64,000 nt of DNA from Lentilactobacillus curieae (GTDB lineage Bacteria; Bacillota; Bacilli; Lactobacillales; Lactobacillaceae), in assembly GCF_000785105.2 (NCBI RefSeq), contig NZ_CP018906.1, positions 558,001 through 622,000 of the forward strand, written 5' to 3'. The number at the start of each line of letters is the position of its first letter. Positions within the stretch are counted from its first letter, which is position 1. Positions 8,974 through 16,280 of this stretch are shown here, piece by piece. The position numbers and the translations under genes are program-made. The notes below the pieces were generated by a model. That model saw only the letters and a list, made by a program, of their open reading frames with translations. It did no database searches and had not been told where the DNA came from.

Positions 8974-10941
8974 TCAACGCTTAAAACTAATTTTTGCAAC
9001 TTGATGGTTAACATCAACTGTTTCTCCTGAACCTACTTCGATGTTTTCCTGATCAATCTTCTTTTGTTCCGTAAATAGAATCAGTACCGTATCTTTATAA
9101 CCACGGGATTTAATCAAGTCACGGTTAAAGTCTAACAGTAAGTCACCCTTCTTTACTTGTTGGCCCTCAACAAAGTGCGTAATAAATCCTTCTCCGCGCA
9201 TATTAACCGTTCCAAGACCAACGTGAATCAGTAACTCGAGTCCTTGATCCGTAACGAACCCAATCGTTTGCTTAGTTGTGAATGATAAAATAATTTTCCC
9301 GTTTGCCGGTGCGTAGATATGGCCGTCTAGCGGACGAACAGCAAAACCATTTCCAGGAACGCCTGTATGGCCGGTTTCATCTTCCACTTCATCCAGCTTC
9401 TGAACAACACCCTCAACTGGTGAAGTCAAAAATTCCGTGACACTTTGGTTGGTTTCGACAGTTTCACTGCTATCTCCCTCAATACCTTCACTAGCCAATT
9501 TTGCTTGTAGTTCTTCGACAATTTCAGCATGCTTCTTTTCAGTAACTTTAACCTTTGTCATATAGATAACTAAAGCCAGAATCAGCAATACTAAACCAGC
9601 GTAAAATGCAACTCCCTTAAATAGATGAATTCCAGCAGGAGTAATTGATGCCGCTGTTGCTGTTCCGGTCATTCCGGTAGCAACGGCAACCCAACCAACA
9701 ATGGCATTTGATAGGGCTCCTGACATTTTGTCGAGCATTGGTCTAATTGCAAGCGTAACAGCTTCGTTCCGGTTACCATTTTTCAACTGACCATATTCGA
9801 TGGTATCGGTCAAAGTTAAAATAATGGTCATAAAAATAAATCCTTGTGGAACATAGTAAAGAACTAAGCCAAAGATGACCATTGGTAAGGAATCAGTTGA
9901 AACAATGAAAATCACGTATGCCAAAATCATGGAAATCATGCTGACACAGTAAATGATTTTTCTTGGCACGTACTTGTTAATAATTGGGAACAGTGGTGAT
10001 GTAAAGAAACCAGCAATCGTTGGAATAATTCCTGAAATCCAGAATGCACCCGGCTGTCCCAAAACATACTTGAACATGTAGAACATTAGCCCAGCGGTGG
10101 CAGCATTACCAAAACCGTAAACTAAGTAAGGTAAAGCTGTCCACAACATTTGATCATTATGAGCAAGACCATAAAACATTTCCTTGAGAGAAGTTTTCTT
10201 CTTAGTTACCTGACGAATTGCGTTGTTCTTTTCGTGTGTTCCTAAAGCAACAACAAACGAACAGATAATCGCAACCACAGCGATCATTGCGGCAAACACA
10301 GTCCACCCTGCCTGACCTTCGTTATGTTTACCAGTAAATACGAAGGTAAAGTATGTAACGACGGGAACAACAATCATTGTGACGATATTTTGACCAAATC
10401 CAGTAAAGTTACCAGCTGCCGTATAAATTGACCGCTCGTGACTATCTTCAGTTAATGCTGGAACCATTCCCCAATAAGAAACATCTCTGAATGAGTAAAA
10501 AACATCAAAGATAATAAAAATCGGGATGAATAAGATTGTAAACCAAAGGGGATTCATTCTAGATAATCCAAACACTCCTGAGAACAGTACAATCAATAGC
10601 AATGCGGAAATTGTTCCACCAATTATCAACCATGGTTTAAATTTTCCCCACTTAGTATTAGTATTATCAACAATATTTCCTAAAATTGGGTCAACAAAAA
10701 TTTCTGCAATCCGAATGATAAATACCAACGACGTGATCATTGCAATTAATTTATTAGCCGTTGCTGCAGGTACTCCAGTAAACATTGCGGTAGTTACATA
10801 AATCATAAAGTAAGTTCCGAATGTCATATATAGAGCAGAACCACCCAAGTTAGCAATCGCAAAAGATACAATTGAACTTAAACTTTTATCTTTCTTTGGA
10901 TGTTGTGCCTTAGTTGCTTGATCTTCAATATGAGTATCCAA
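8974..10941 (-). CDS. lacS: Lactose permease LacS with C-terminal EIIA-like domain
   Basis: 655 residues. Residues about 20-470 are a twelve-segment GPH-family sugar:cation symporter; about 500-655 is a EIIA(Glc)-like domain (PLDGHIYAPANGKI, then LLIHVGLGTVNMRGEGF), whose His in HVG is the residue HPr phosphorylates in homologues to tune transport. The usual HxGxDTV is HVGLGTV here, so the Asp next to the active-site loop is Gly. I chose TTG 10941 because TTTTGGAGG lies just upstream; the ATG at 10962 precedes that site and cannot use it. A cre-like site lies in the divergent promoter region. Confidence 0.93.
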   Translation of the reverse strand: MDTHIEDQATKAQHPKKDKSLSSIVSFAIANLGGSALYMTFGTYFMIYVTTAMFTGVPAATANKLIAMITSLVFIIRIAEIFVDPILGNIVDNTNTKWGKFKPWLIIGGTISALLLIVLFSGVFGLSRMNPLWFTILFIPIFIIFDVFYSFRDVSYWGMVPALTEDSHERSIYTAAGNFTGFGQNIVTMIVVPVVTYFTFVFTGKHNEGQAGWTVFAAMIAVVAIICSFVVALGTHEKNNAIRQVTKKKTSLKEMFYGLAHNDQMLWTALPYLVYGFGNAATAGLMFYMFKYVLGQPGAFWISGIIPTIAGFFTSPLFPIINKYVPRKIIYCVSMISMILAYVIFIVSTDSLPMVIFGLVLYYVPQGFIFMTIILTLTDTIEYGQLKNGNRNEAVTLAIRPMLDKMSGALSNAIVGWVAVATGMTGTATAASITPAGIHLFKGVAFYAGLVLLILALVIYMTKVKVTEKKHAEIVEELQAKLASEGIEGDSSETVETNQSVTEFLTSPVEGVVQKLDEVEDETGHTGVPGNGFAVRPLDGHIYAPANGKIILSFTTKQTIGFVTDQGLELLIHVGLGTVNMRGEGFITHFVEGQQVKKGDLLLDFNRDLIKSRGYKDTVLILFTEQKKIDQENIEVGSGETVDVNHQVAKISFKR

Positions 10942-11069
10942 TTTGATACACCTCCAAAACAAAATAGCGGTATTTAGTTAACTGAAGTAAAATTAAATTA
11001 GAGCAAAAGCAGAGCACTAAACACCTTTAATACAAGGATTTCTGTTACCTTGCATTTATAAGTTTATAT

Positions 11070-11083
11070 TGTAAGGGCTTTCA
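11070..11083. promoter_or_regulatory. cre site between lacS and the AraC-type regulator
   Basis: TGTAAGGGCTTTCA matches the CcpA operator consensus at 13 of 14 positions. It lies in the divergent intergenic region next to a TATAAA hexamer (minus strand) that may be the lacS -10. Confidence 0.65.
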
Positions 11084-11143
11084 TAATGTCATAAATTAAC
11101 TTTAAAGTATCAGATTTTGAACCTATTTTTGGGAGGGATACGA

Positions 11144-11950
11144 ATGCGAATTGCGTTTAATAAACCAACAAATGTCTTACCGCTGTATTGCGACAGCATT
11201 GGATACAACTGGCGAGAACAGGATATGAAGCGTCCAAACGGATACTACACATATCATTGGTTACAAACAGAAGCTGGAAGTGGGACAGTTTCAATAAATG
11301 GCAAATCTTTTGCATTATCCCCTAATCAAGGGTTACTAATGCGATCCCGCTTGCCTCATAGTTATCATCCTAACGAAGGCGACACCTGGATGACGTCATT
11401 TTTAACATTTGATGGCACCCTGGCCGAACCCATCACTTCTTTATTCGGATTAAAAGATTACGTGCTATTACCCAAGTTGGCTCCGGAACTAGCAACATTT
11501 ATTTCTAAATACTTTGATACCTTCGTCAATAAGGACTTAATTTCACTAAATGAACAGTCGGTGAATATCTACCGATTTCTTACATTAATTCACGAAAACG
11601 AACTGTACGCGCGACGGACCACCTTTCATGACCAAGAAATTGTCTCCAAGATCATCCAATACATTAACCAGCACTACCCCGAAAGAATTACTAACGCTAC
11701 GCTTTCAGAAGTTACCCGCTACACAACTGCCTACCAAAACCGAATTTTTAACAAAATCTATAATCAAACTCCACTTGAGTATTTGGATGATTACAGAATG
11801 CAGAAAGCTAAAGAATTTTTGCTTACTAAACCCGACTGGGAAGTTAATAAAGTAGCTTACGAAATTGGTTTTGGAACGTCTTCTCAATTTATTTTTCACT
11901 TTCGAAAGTATTACGGAATCACTCCAGAGCAATTTCGCAAGAACTTTTAG
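11144..11950 (+). CDS. AraC family transcriptional regulator, probable lactose regulator
   Basis: 268 residues: an N-terminal cupin-like sugar-sensing domain (GSGTVSINGKSFALSPNQG) and a C-terminal pair of helix-turn-helix motifs (about 170-268) ending in the family signature VAYEIGFGTSSQFIFHFRKYYGITPEQFR. The ATG 11144 follows GGGAGG; a TTG in frame at 11117 has no such site. It is divergent from lacS-lacL-lacM, which it very likely activates. Other alpha- or beta-galactoside regulators are possible. Confidence 0.88.
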   Translation: MRIAFNKPTNVLPLYCDSIGYNWREQDMKRPNGYYTYHWLQTEAGSGTVSINGKSFALSPNQGLLMRSRLPHSYHPNEGDTWMTSFLTFDGTLAEPITSLFGLKDYVLLPKLAPELATFISKYFDTFVNKDLISLNEQSVNIYRFLTLIHENELYARRTTFHDQEIVSKIIQYINQHYPERITNATLSEVTRYTTAYQNRIFNKIYNQTPLEYLDDYRMQKAKEFLLTKPDWEVNKVAYEIGFGTSSQFIFHFRKYYGITPEQFRKNF

Positions 11951-11951
11951 C

Positions 11952-11992
11952 AAAATAAAAGCCCCCAGAAGTTTTCACTTCTAGGGGCTTTA
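11952..11992. terminator. Bidirectional terminator
   Basis: An inverted repeat with arms AAAGCCCC-x-AGAAGT and ACTTCT-x-GGGGCTTT. T runs occur on both sides, so it ends both the AraC-type gene (plus) and the candidate small RNA arriving on the minus strand. Confidence 0.85.
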
Positions 11993-12135
11993 TTCTCTAC
12001 TTTAATAGTTAAAATGATGTCAGCTAAGTTCACTCAATCGTTGTTTTCACTTGTTCATACATTTTGGGGGAGATGAATAATTATGAAGAGATGAGATCAC
12101 TCATGATGGTCGAGCCATCAACCATTTAACTAAGT
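11953..12135 (-). ncRNA. Candidate CiaR-box-driven small RNA, copy 1
   Basis: Predicted about 183-nt transcript: promoter with a CiaR-like box at 12142-12174, start near 12135, end at the terminator at 11953. The 5' part can form two hairpins (GATGG/CCATC and ATGAG/CTCAT). It then carries CTCTTCAT and, 10 nt on, CTCCCCC (12072-12066), complementary to an ATG context and a Shine-Dalgarno sequence. No convincing ORF is present on this strand. The second candidate at 12315-12499 has the same order, nearly the same length and a shared 5' segment (TTAAAT, then GGTTGA). This architecture parallels the cia-dependent csRNAs of streptococci. Confidence 0.5.
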
Positions 12136-12141
12136 GTCTAT

Positions 12142-12174
12142 ATAGTAACTTGCTTACCTTAAGCCAACCTTAAA
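12142..12174 (-). promoter_or_regulatory. CiaR-like box 1 with -10 element
   Basis: Minus strand: TTTAAG (12174-12169), 5 nt, CTTAAG (12163-12158), 10 nt, then TACTAT (12147-12142). This fits the streptococcal CiaR consensus NTTAAG-N5-WTTAAG and its spacing to the -10, apart from C at the W position of the second half-site. An additional TTAAAC half-site lies one turn upstream. Confidence 0.6.
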
Positions 12175-12255
12175 TTGGTTTAAGTTTTTTTCTGAATTCT
12201 TTTTTGGGGAAACCTAAAAACTAAGCGCATACCTTCTTTCTTTTAGGATGACTAC

Positions 12256-12288
12256 ATAATATATTCTGAAGCTTAAATGAAGGTTAAG
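12256..12288 (-). promoter_or_regulatory. CiaR-like box 2 with -10 element
   Basis: Minus strand: CTTAAC (12288-12283), 5 nt, TTTAAG (12277-12272), 10 nt, then TATTAT (12261-12256). One half-site deviates at the last base. The transcript would start near 12249 and run toward box 1; it contains TTTCCCC but I see no terminator of its own before box 1, so its 3' end is unclear. Confidence 0.5.
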
Positions 12289-12314
12289 TTTGGCAATTAT
12301 ATTTAATCTTTCCC

Positions 12315-12358
12315 AAAAGAAAAACCGATTCCTGCTTCAAGGGAATCGGCTTATTTTT
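12315..12358. terminator. Bidirectional terminator between small RNA units
   Basis: CCGATTCC (12325-12332) pairs with GGAATCGG (12342-12349). TTTTTCTTTT follows on the minus strand and CTTATTTTT on the plus strand. It would end small RNA copy 2. Confidence 0.8.
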
Positions 12359-12499
12359 AAGTTTTAAATTAAATGATGGATCTTGGAGTCAACGGATTGT
12401 ATTTTCTACGATTTAATATATTGGGGGAGTAAATGAAGAGTTTCTACAATTTGTTATTAAGAGGGGGTGTTGGCTCCAATGCTTCAACCATATTTAATT
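12315..12499 (-). ncRNA. Candidate CiaR-box-driven small RNA, copy 2
   Basis: Predicted about 185-nt transcript from the promoter at 12506-12538 to the hairpin at 12315-12358. Like copy 1 it carries a TTAAAT and GGTTGA segment near the 5' end and then CTCTTCAT followed by CTCCCCC (12429-12423), about 70 nt from the predicted start and about 110 nt from the 3' end. An additional C run (ACACCCCCTC) lies just upstream. The repeated anti-Shine-Dalgarno plus anti-start-codon design suggests a translation-blocking RNA. Expression is inferred from promoter and terminator only. Confidence 0.5.
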
Positions 12500-12505
12500 G
12501 TGTTT

Positions 12506-12538
12506 AATTTACATCTTCTAACTTAAAACTAGCTTAAA
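12506..12538 (-). promoter_or_regulatory. CiaR-like box 3 with -10 element (perfect consensus)
   Basis: Minus strand: TTTAAG (12538-12533), 5 nt, TTTAAG (12527-12522), 10 nt, then TAAATT (12511-12506). Both half-sites are identical to the streptococcal CiaR consensus. Confidence 0.65.
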
Positions 12539-12650
12539 AGTTAAAAATATTTTTTAGGCGTTGAAGAACACTGAGTTGTTATCCACATTTGTGGTTAATT
12601 TGTTGTGGTATTGTTTCGAGAGTGTTTTGACCATTTATTTTATTTAGAGG

Positions 12651-12752
12651 TTAATACCGTGCTGATATTTTGTGAATCGAACTTGTGGCAACAGCAACCG
12701 CAGCGATAATTGCGGCTGTGCCTGCAGTGATAATTAGTGTTTTATTTTTCAT
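12651..12752 (-). CDS. Small hydrophobic peptide, 33 residues
   Basis: ATG 12752 to TAA 12651, with AAAGGAAG upstream at proper distance. The sequence starts MKNKTLIIT, continues as an Ala/Ile/Val-rich membrane segment (about residues 5-23) and ends with the basic tail SSIHKISARY. It could be a single-span membrane peptide or a signal-peptide-like export product; I do not recognise a family. It lies about 90 nt downstream of the fourth CiaR-like box and is the only coding sequence I can support in this cluster. No terminator is evident before box 3, so its mRNA may continue into the small RNA region. Confidence 0.55.
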   Translation of the reverse strand: MKNKTLIITAGTAAIIAAVAVATSSIHKISARY

Positions 12753-12841
12753 ATAGTAACTTCCTTTCATTAATCGACTTCAGCGAGTGCTGATGGCTAT
12801 GAACTAAGTTGATTCACTCCTTTCGCTTATTGATTGTTTGT

Positions 12842-12874
12842 AGAATACAGTGGCTAGCTTAAGCCAAGTTTAAA
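12842..12874 (-). promoter_or_regulatory. CiaR-like box 4 with -10 element
   Basis: Minus strand: TTTAAA (12874-12869), 5 nt, CTTAAG (12863-12858), 10 nt, then TATTCT (12847-12842). It is positioned to drive the 33-residue peptide gene. Confidence 0.55.
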
Positions 12875-12913
12875 AATCAAAATTTAGGTGTTAGCTTAAG
12901 AAATCCATAATAA

Positions 12914-12963
12914 AAGGAGATAAGCCAGTCGTCAGATTTCTAGTGACGATTACTTATCTCCTT
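12914..12963. terminator. Long hairpin terminator after the glycosylase gene
   Basis: AAGGAGATAAG pairs with CTTATCTCCTT, with an inner GTCGTCA/TGACGA stem. T-rich sequence follows on the minus strand, and on the plus strand ATTTTTT. It overlaps the stop codon of the glycosylase gene. Confidence 0.75.
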
Positions 12964-13588
12964 ATTTTTTCAATAGTTCCCTCAACTTCCGCGAATCCTC
13001 ATCCACCACCGGTTTCATTGCCTTAAACCTCTTTGAATATGATGGGTGGTACAACGGAAAAATGTCGTACTTATTTTTAGTCCATTCAAACTTGCCGGTC
13101 GCTTCATTGAAATGTTGGACAGACTCATTGAGCAACTGTCCATGGAGCTCGCCGACTTTAGCATCCTTCCCCAAAAGTCGCTGGAGACTAGCGTTGCCCA
13201 TCGTGACCAATAATTTATCTTTAAACTGCACCAGTTCGTAATCAAACATTGGCGCATACGCCTTCACTTCTTTGTTATTAGGGCGACGGTCACTTTTTAA
13301 ACCAGATTTTCCAACCCTAAACGGTCTAGCACTGACTACCCCAAAGATGTAAACATCTTCTCTGGTCAGCCCAAGTGAGTCAAGCCAGCGATCCAGTTCC
13401 TTACCGGAAGGTCCCTGAAATGGATGGCCAAGCTCAATCTCCTTGGCACCAGGTGCTTCACCTAAAAGCAAAATTTTCGGGTTCATACCACCTTCCCCGG
13501 CAACAAAACCCTCTAAATTATCAAACTTTTCGGATTGTTCCTTACCCCATTTTATCCATTCTGGAGTTAGTACTGTTTGAATTGACAA
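12962..13588 (-). CDS. Uracil-DNA glycosylase family protein
   Basis: 208 residues. The sequence GEAPGAKEIELGHPFQGPSGKELDRWL is the water-activating and uracil-pocket region of the family 4/5-like glycosylase superfamily, and LYHPSYSKRF is the His-containing DNA-insertion motif. The four iron-sulfur cysteines of classical family 4 enzymes are absent, so this belongs to the cluster-free branch common in lactobacilli. It removes uracil from DNA in base excision repair. TTG 13588 is preceded by GAGGTG; the in-frame ATG at 13627 lacks a ribosome binding site. Confidence 0.88.
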   Translation of the reverse strand: MSIQTVLTPEWIKWGKEQSEKFDNLEGFVAGEGGMNPKILLLGEAPGAKEIELGHPFQGPSGKELDRWLDSLGLTREDVYIFGVVSARPFRVGKSGLKSDRRPNNKEVKAYAPMFDYELVQFKDKLLVTMGNASLQRLLGKDAKVGELHGQLLNESVQHFNEATGKFEWTKNKYDIFPLYHPSYSKRFKAMKPVVDEDSRKLRELLKK

Positions 13589-14015
13589 GTTGATCACCTC
13601 GTTATTTGAATTTATAGTAACTAACACCCATAAATACCGTCACATCAATATTTAAATCATACCAAAATTCCTCTAGTTTTTATAATTCTTAGCTTTTCAA
13701 CTCATTCTTTACATACTCATAATCGCGCTTAACTGTCGTTCAGCACATTACATAATTACAAATTAGTATTTTTTACATATAGTTTCCAAAAATGAGGTGT
13801 GAACAACTTTTACGGGGCTTTTTAAATATGTTATTTTTTATCAACTTCTAATTAAATCAACTTTATTTTCGTTTTTTTACCAATCCGTGTAACCGAACAT
13901 TTTAAATATAAGGGCAATATATATGTCGTGATTAGGTGTTAGATGCTAATTTTTGCGGGATTTATCATTAACATCAAAATGTGATAAGTTGCAGTTTTTA
14001 TAATCGTTTTATAAT

Positions 14016-14040
14016 GTTCGTTACCCATCTGATAACGAAC
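14016..14040. promoter_or_regulatory. Inverted repeat upstream of the pxp operon promoter
   Basis: GTTCGTTA-N9-TAACGAAC has 8-bp perfect arms and lies 5 bp upstream of the -35 element, the usual position of an activator site. A partial copy (GTAACCGAAC) occurs near 13890. No candidate regulator is encoded next to it. Confidence 0.5.
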
Positions 14041-14045
14041 GTCTA

Positions 14046-14074
14046 TTGACAAGGCCATTTATTGTCTCTAAAAT
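14046..14074 (+). promoter_or_regulatory. Promoter of the pxp-acc operon
   Basis: TTGACA (14046-14051), 17-nt spacer, TAAAAT (14069-14074), about 65 nt before pxpB. The remainder of 13589-14015 is AT-rich with no gene that I can support. Confidence 0.75.
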
Positions 14075-14138
14075 TACATAAAAACTAATTAAATTATTTT
14101 CTTTCTCATTTTCGCTCAAAGACGAAGGAAGGACATCA

Positions 14139-14864
14139 ATGAAAAATTATAACATCATCCCTGTTGGCGACCAGTCAATTTCCATTGAGTTCGCTAACCA
14201 AATCGATCCAACTATCAACAAGACATTACAAATAATTGCCAAAAGTATAGTTTCCAGCAATACGGATGGAATTACTTCAGTTGTCCCTGCCTACCACACC
14301 CTGCTAGTTTCCTTTGACGCATTATTAACAACCCGAGAGAGCTTGATTGAAAAAATCCAGAAACTAATTAAAAATCTTCCTGACGCTTCAAGCGTAAAAA
14401 CTAAAACTTGGATTATTCCTGTCTGCTACGATTCGGAATTTGCTCCTGACTTAACCGATGTAGCAACCTTTGGCGGTCTCACACCAGAGCAAGTCATAAA
14501 AATGCATACTAGTAAAAAATATTTAATCTATTTTCTTGGATTCTTGCCTGGCTTTGCATATATGGCAAGTGTTGATAAAAAGATTGCCATGCCAAGACTA
14601 TCAAAGCCAAGGCTAAAAATTGCCGCAGGAAGTGTGGGAATTGCAGGCAGCCAAACCGGTTTTTATCCAGTTGATTCTCCTGGTGGCTGGCGATTAATTG
14701 GTAAAACCCCAATTAATTTATACGATTCCACTCATCCTGAACCATTCTACCAAGCTGGCGATTTTATTCAGTTCAAGTCAGTTTCTAAGCCTGAATTTTT
14801 AGACATCCAACAAAAAGATCGAGCGGGTGAATTCAAGCCAAAGGTGGTGACTACAAATGGATAA
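14139..14864 (+). CDS. pxpB: 5-oxoprolinase subunit PxpB (KipI family)
   Basis: 241 residues of the AHS1/KipI family. Characteristic segments are PVCYDSEFAPDL, FLGFLPGFAYM and SQTGFYPVDSPGGWRLIGKTP. With PxpA and PxpC it forms an ATP-dependent 5-oxoprolinase turning pyroglutamate into glutamate; its homologous domain also forms half of the carboxyltransferase of urea carboxylase. First gene of a seven-gene operon, with GGAAGGA before the ATG, and it overlaps pxpC by 8 nt. The frame is intact and of normal length. Confidence 0.93.
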   Translation: MKNYNIIPVGDQSISIEFANQIDPTINKTLQIIAKSIVSSNTDGITSVVPAYHTLLVSFDALLTTRESLIEKIQKLIKNLPDASSVKTKTWIIPVCYDSEFAPDLTDVATFGGLTPEQVIKMHTSKKYLIYFLGFLPGFAYMASVDKKIAMPRLSKPRLKIAAGSVGIAGSQTGFYPVDSPGGWRLIGKTPINLYDSTHPEPFYQAGDFIQFKSVSKPEFLDIQQKDRAGEFKPKVVTTNG

Positions 14865-15870
14865 TCTTACATTCTTAGACGCAGGGTTTCAAACCACTGT
14901 TCAAGATAGCGGTCGACTAAACTACCAGATTGAGGGGTTTCCCCAGTCGGGATATATGGATTTCCTTTCTGCCGAAACTAGTAATATTCTTCTCGGAAAT
15001 GAACGAAACACCGCTGTCTTTGAGTTCGCATTTAGTGGACCAACCATCAAATTCAACTGTCCTACTTTTTTTACAATTACCGGTGCAGAGTATCAGCCTA
15101 AACTAAACGGACAGCAAATCAATACCTACCAAGTTTACCAAGCAAACATTAATGACGTACTAACAATTGGTGCCTGCCATCAAGGACGCTTTGGATACTT
15201 AGCAATTTTGGGCGGAATATCAGTGCCAAAACTAATGAATAGCTATTCCACCACAACCAGAATCGGAATTGGCGGATTCCACGGTCGAAAACTTGAATCT
15301 GGTGACAACGTTATGATCCATAGTTCAGAGACGTTGGTTGGCTATTACCACCGAAAGACCGCATCAACATTAAACACAGATGCAGAAAAAACTATCAGAT
15401 TTGTTAAGGGGCCTCAGTGGAATATGTTTTCTGATACCGATAGAAGGGCTCTTCTTTCGACGACGTTTACATTAACAAACCAATCGGACAGAATGGGTTA
15501 CCGCCTTTCAGGCAAAAAGATCGGTTCAAATCTATCAAGCTTGCTTTCAGAGGGGACTGTCAGAGGTGAAATCCAAATTCCCAATGATGGCCAACCAATC
15601 GTCTTAATGGTTGATAGACAAACGACGGGTGGTTACCCAGTCATAGCTGCTGTTTCCAGTGCGGATATTCCTTTGCTAGTTCAGAGCCAACCAGGAACTA
15701 AACTAAGATTCAAAGAAATATCGCTTTCTGAATCTACCGAATTAATCAAAAAGCAGAGCCAACAACTAAATAAATTACAAAACCAAATCACCCAATCGCT
15801 ATTTAAGCCTCCATACGGCATTAATAGAATTGCAAGTCACAGAATATCAGAACTATTTGAGGAGGTTTAA
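14857..15870 (+). CDS. pxpC: 5-oxoprolinase subunit PxpC (KipA family, biotin-dependent carboxyltransferase-like)
   Basis: 337 residues of the AHS2/KipA family: TVQDSGRLNYQIEGFPQSGYMD near the N-terminus, GRFGYLAILGG in the middle, SDRMGYRLSG and QPIVLMVDRQTTGGYP later. It pairs with PxpB. In urea carboxylase the same two folds make the carboxyltransferase domain, which matters here because biotin carboxylase and biotin carrier genes follow immediately. Overlaps pxpB; accB starts 3 nt after its stop. Confidence 0.93.
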   Translation: MDNLTFLDAGFQTTVQDSGRLNYQIEGFPQSGYMDFLSAETSNILLGNERNTAVFEFAFSGPTIKFNCPTFFTITGAEYQPKLNGQQINTYQVYQANINDVLTIGACHQGRFGYLAILGGISVPKLMNSYSTTTRIGIGGFHGRKLESGDNVMIHSSETLVGYYHRKTASTLNTDAEKTIRFVKGPQWNMFSDTDRRALLSTTFTLTNQSDRMGYRLSGKKIGSNLSSLLSEGTVRGEIQIPNDGQPIVLMVDRQTTGGYPVIAAVSSADIPLLVQSQPGTKLRFKEISLSESTELIKKQSQQLNKLQNQITQSLFKPPYGINRIASHRISELFEEV

Positions 15871-15872
15871 TC

Positions 15873-16280
15873 GTGGATACAAGTGATATCGAATCATTAA
15901 TCAAACTTTTAAAAGATAATAACCTATCTGAAATTACATTTGAGGAGGATGACAGAAAAATTGAGGTAAAACAAGAATTGTCGTCCTCTCCCTTAACTGC
16001 AACCCCTGCAGATGCTTCACCAAAGGCTGATACAGTTACCCAAAAATCAAAAACAATCAATGCTCCAATGATTGGAACATTTTATCAGGCTCCTTCTCCT
16101 GATGAACCTGCTTTTGTAAAAGTTGGCGACAAGATTAATGTCGGTGACAAAGTTGGCCTGATTGAAGCAATGAAAATGCTAACCGATATTAAGTCGGATC
16201 AAGCTGGAGAAGTTGCTGAAATTCTCGTTCCAGATGGAGAGGGGGTTGAATATGGTCAACCGCTTATTCGCCTCAAATAA
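15873..16280 (+). CDS. accB: Biotin carboxyl carrier protein
   Basis: 135 residues starting at GTG with GAGGAGG upstream. The C-terminal biotinyl domain contains IEAMKMLTDI, whose Lys is biotinylated. The N-terminal part (SDIESLIKLLKDNNLSEITFEED) is AccB-like, followed by a short Ala/Pro/Ser linker. No accA or accD is nearby, so this carrier is probably dedicated to the PxpB/PxpC enzyme rather than to fatty acid synthesis; that is inference from position. Confidence 0.92.
   Translation: MDTSDIESLIKLLKDNNLSEITFEEDDRKIEVKQELSSSPLTATPADASPKADTVTQKSKTINAPMIGTFYQAPSPDEPAFVKVGDKINVGDKVGLIEAMKMLTDIKSDQAGEVAEILVPDGEGVEYGQPLIRLK

Noticed and set aside
12061-12132. Plus-strand 18-residue ORF after TTTTGGGGGAG
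   Set aside because: The start codon abuts the purine run with no usable spacing, and the purine run is again the complement of the small-RNA motif.
12433-12507. Plus-strand 24-residue ORF (MKSFYNLLLRGG...) with an apparently perfect GGGGGAG ribosome binding site
   Set aside because: The site and ATG are the mirror image of the CTCCCCC/CTCTTCAT motif that recurs in both minus-strand small RNA candidates. In the other copy the corresponding frame reads ATG AAG AGA and stops at once. The repeated, promoter-linked minus-strand signal explains the sequence better.
12883-12900. Possible fifth CiaR-like box (TTTAGG ... CTTAAG)
   Set aside because: Half-sites are 12 bp apart instead of 11 and the first one deviates at the key A/G positions; no convincing -10 follows.
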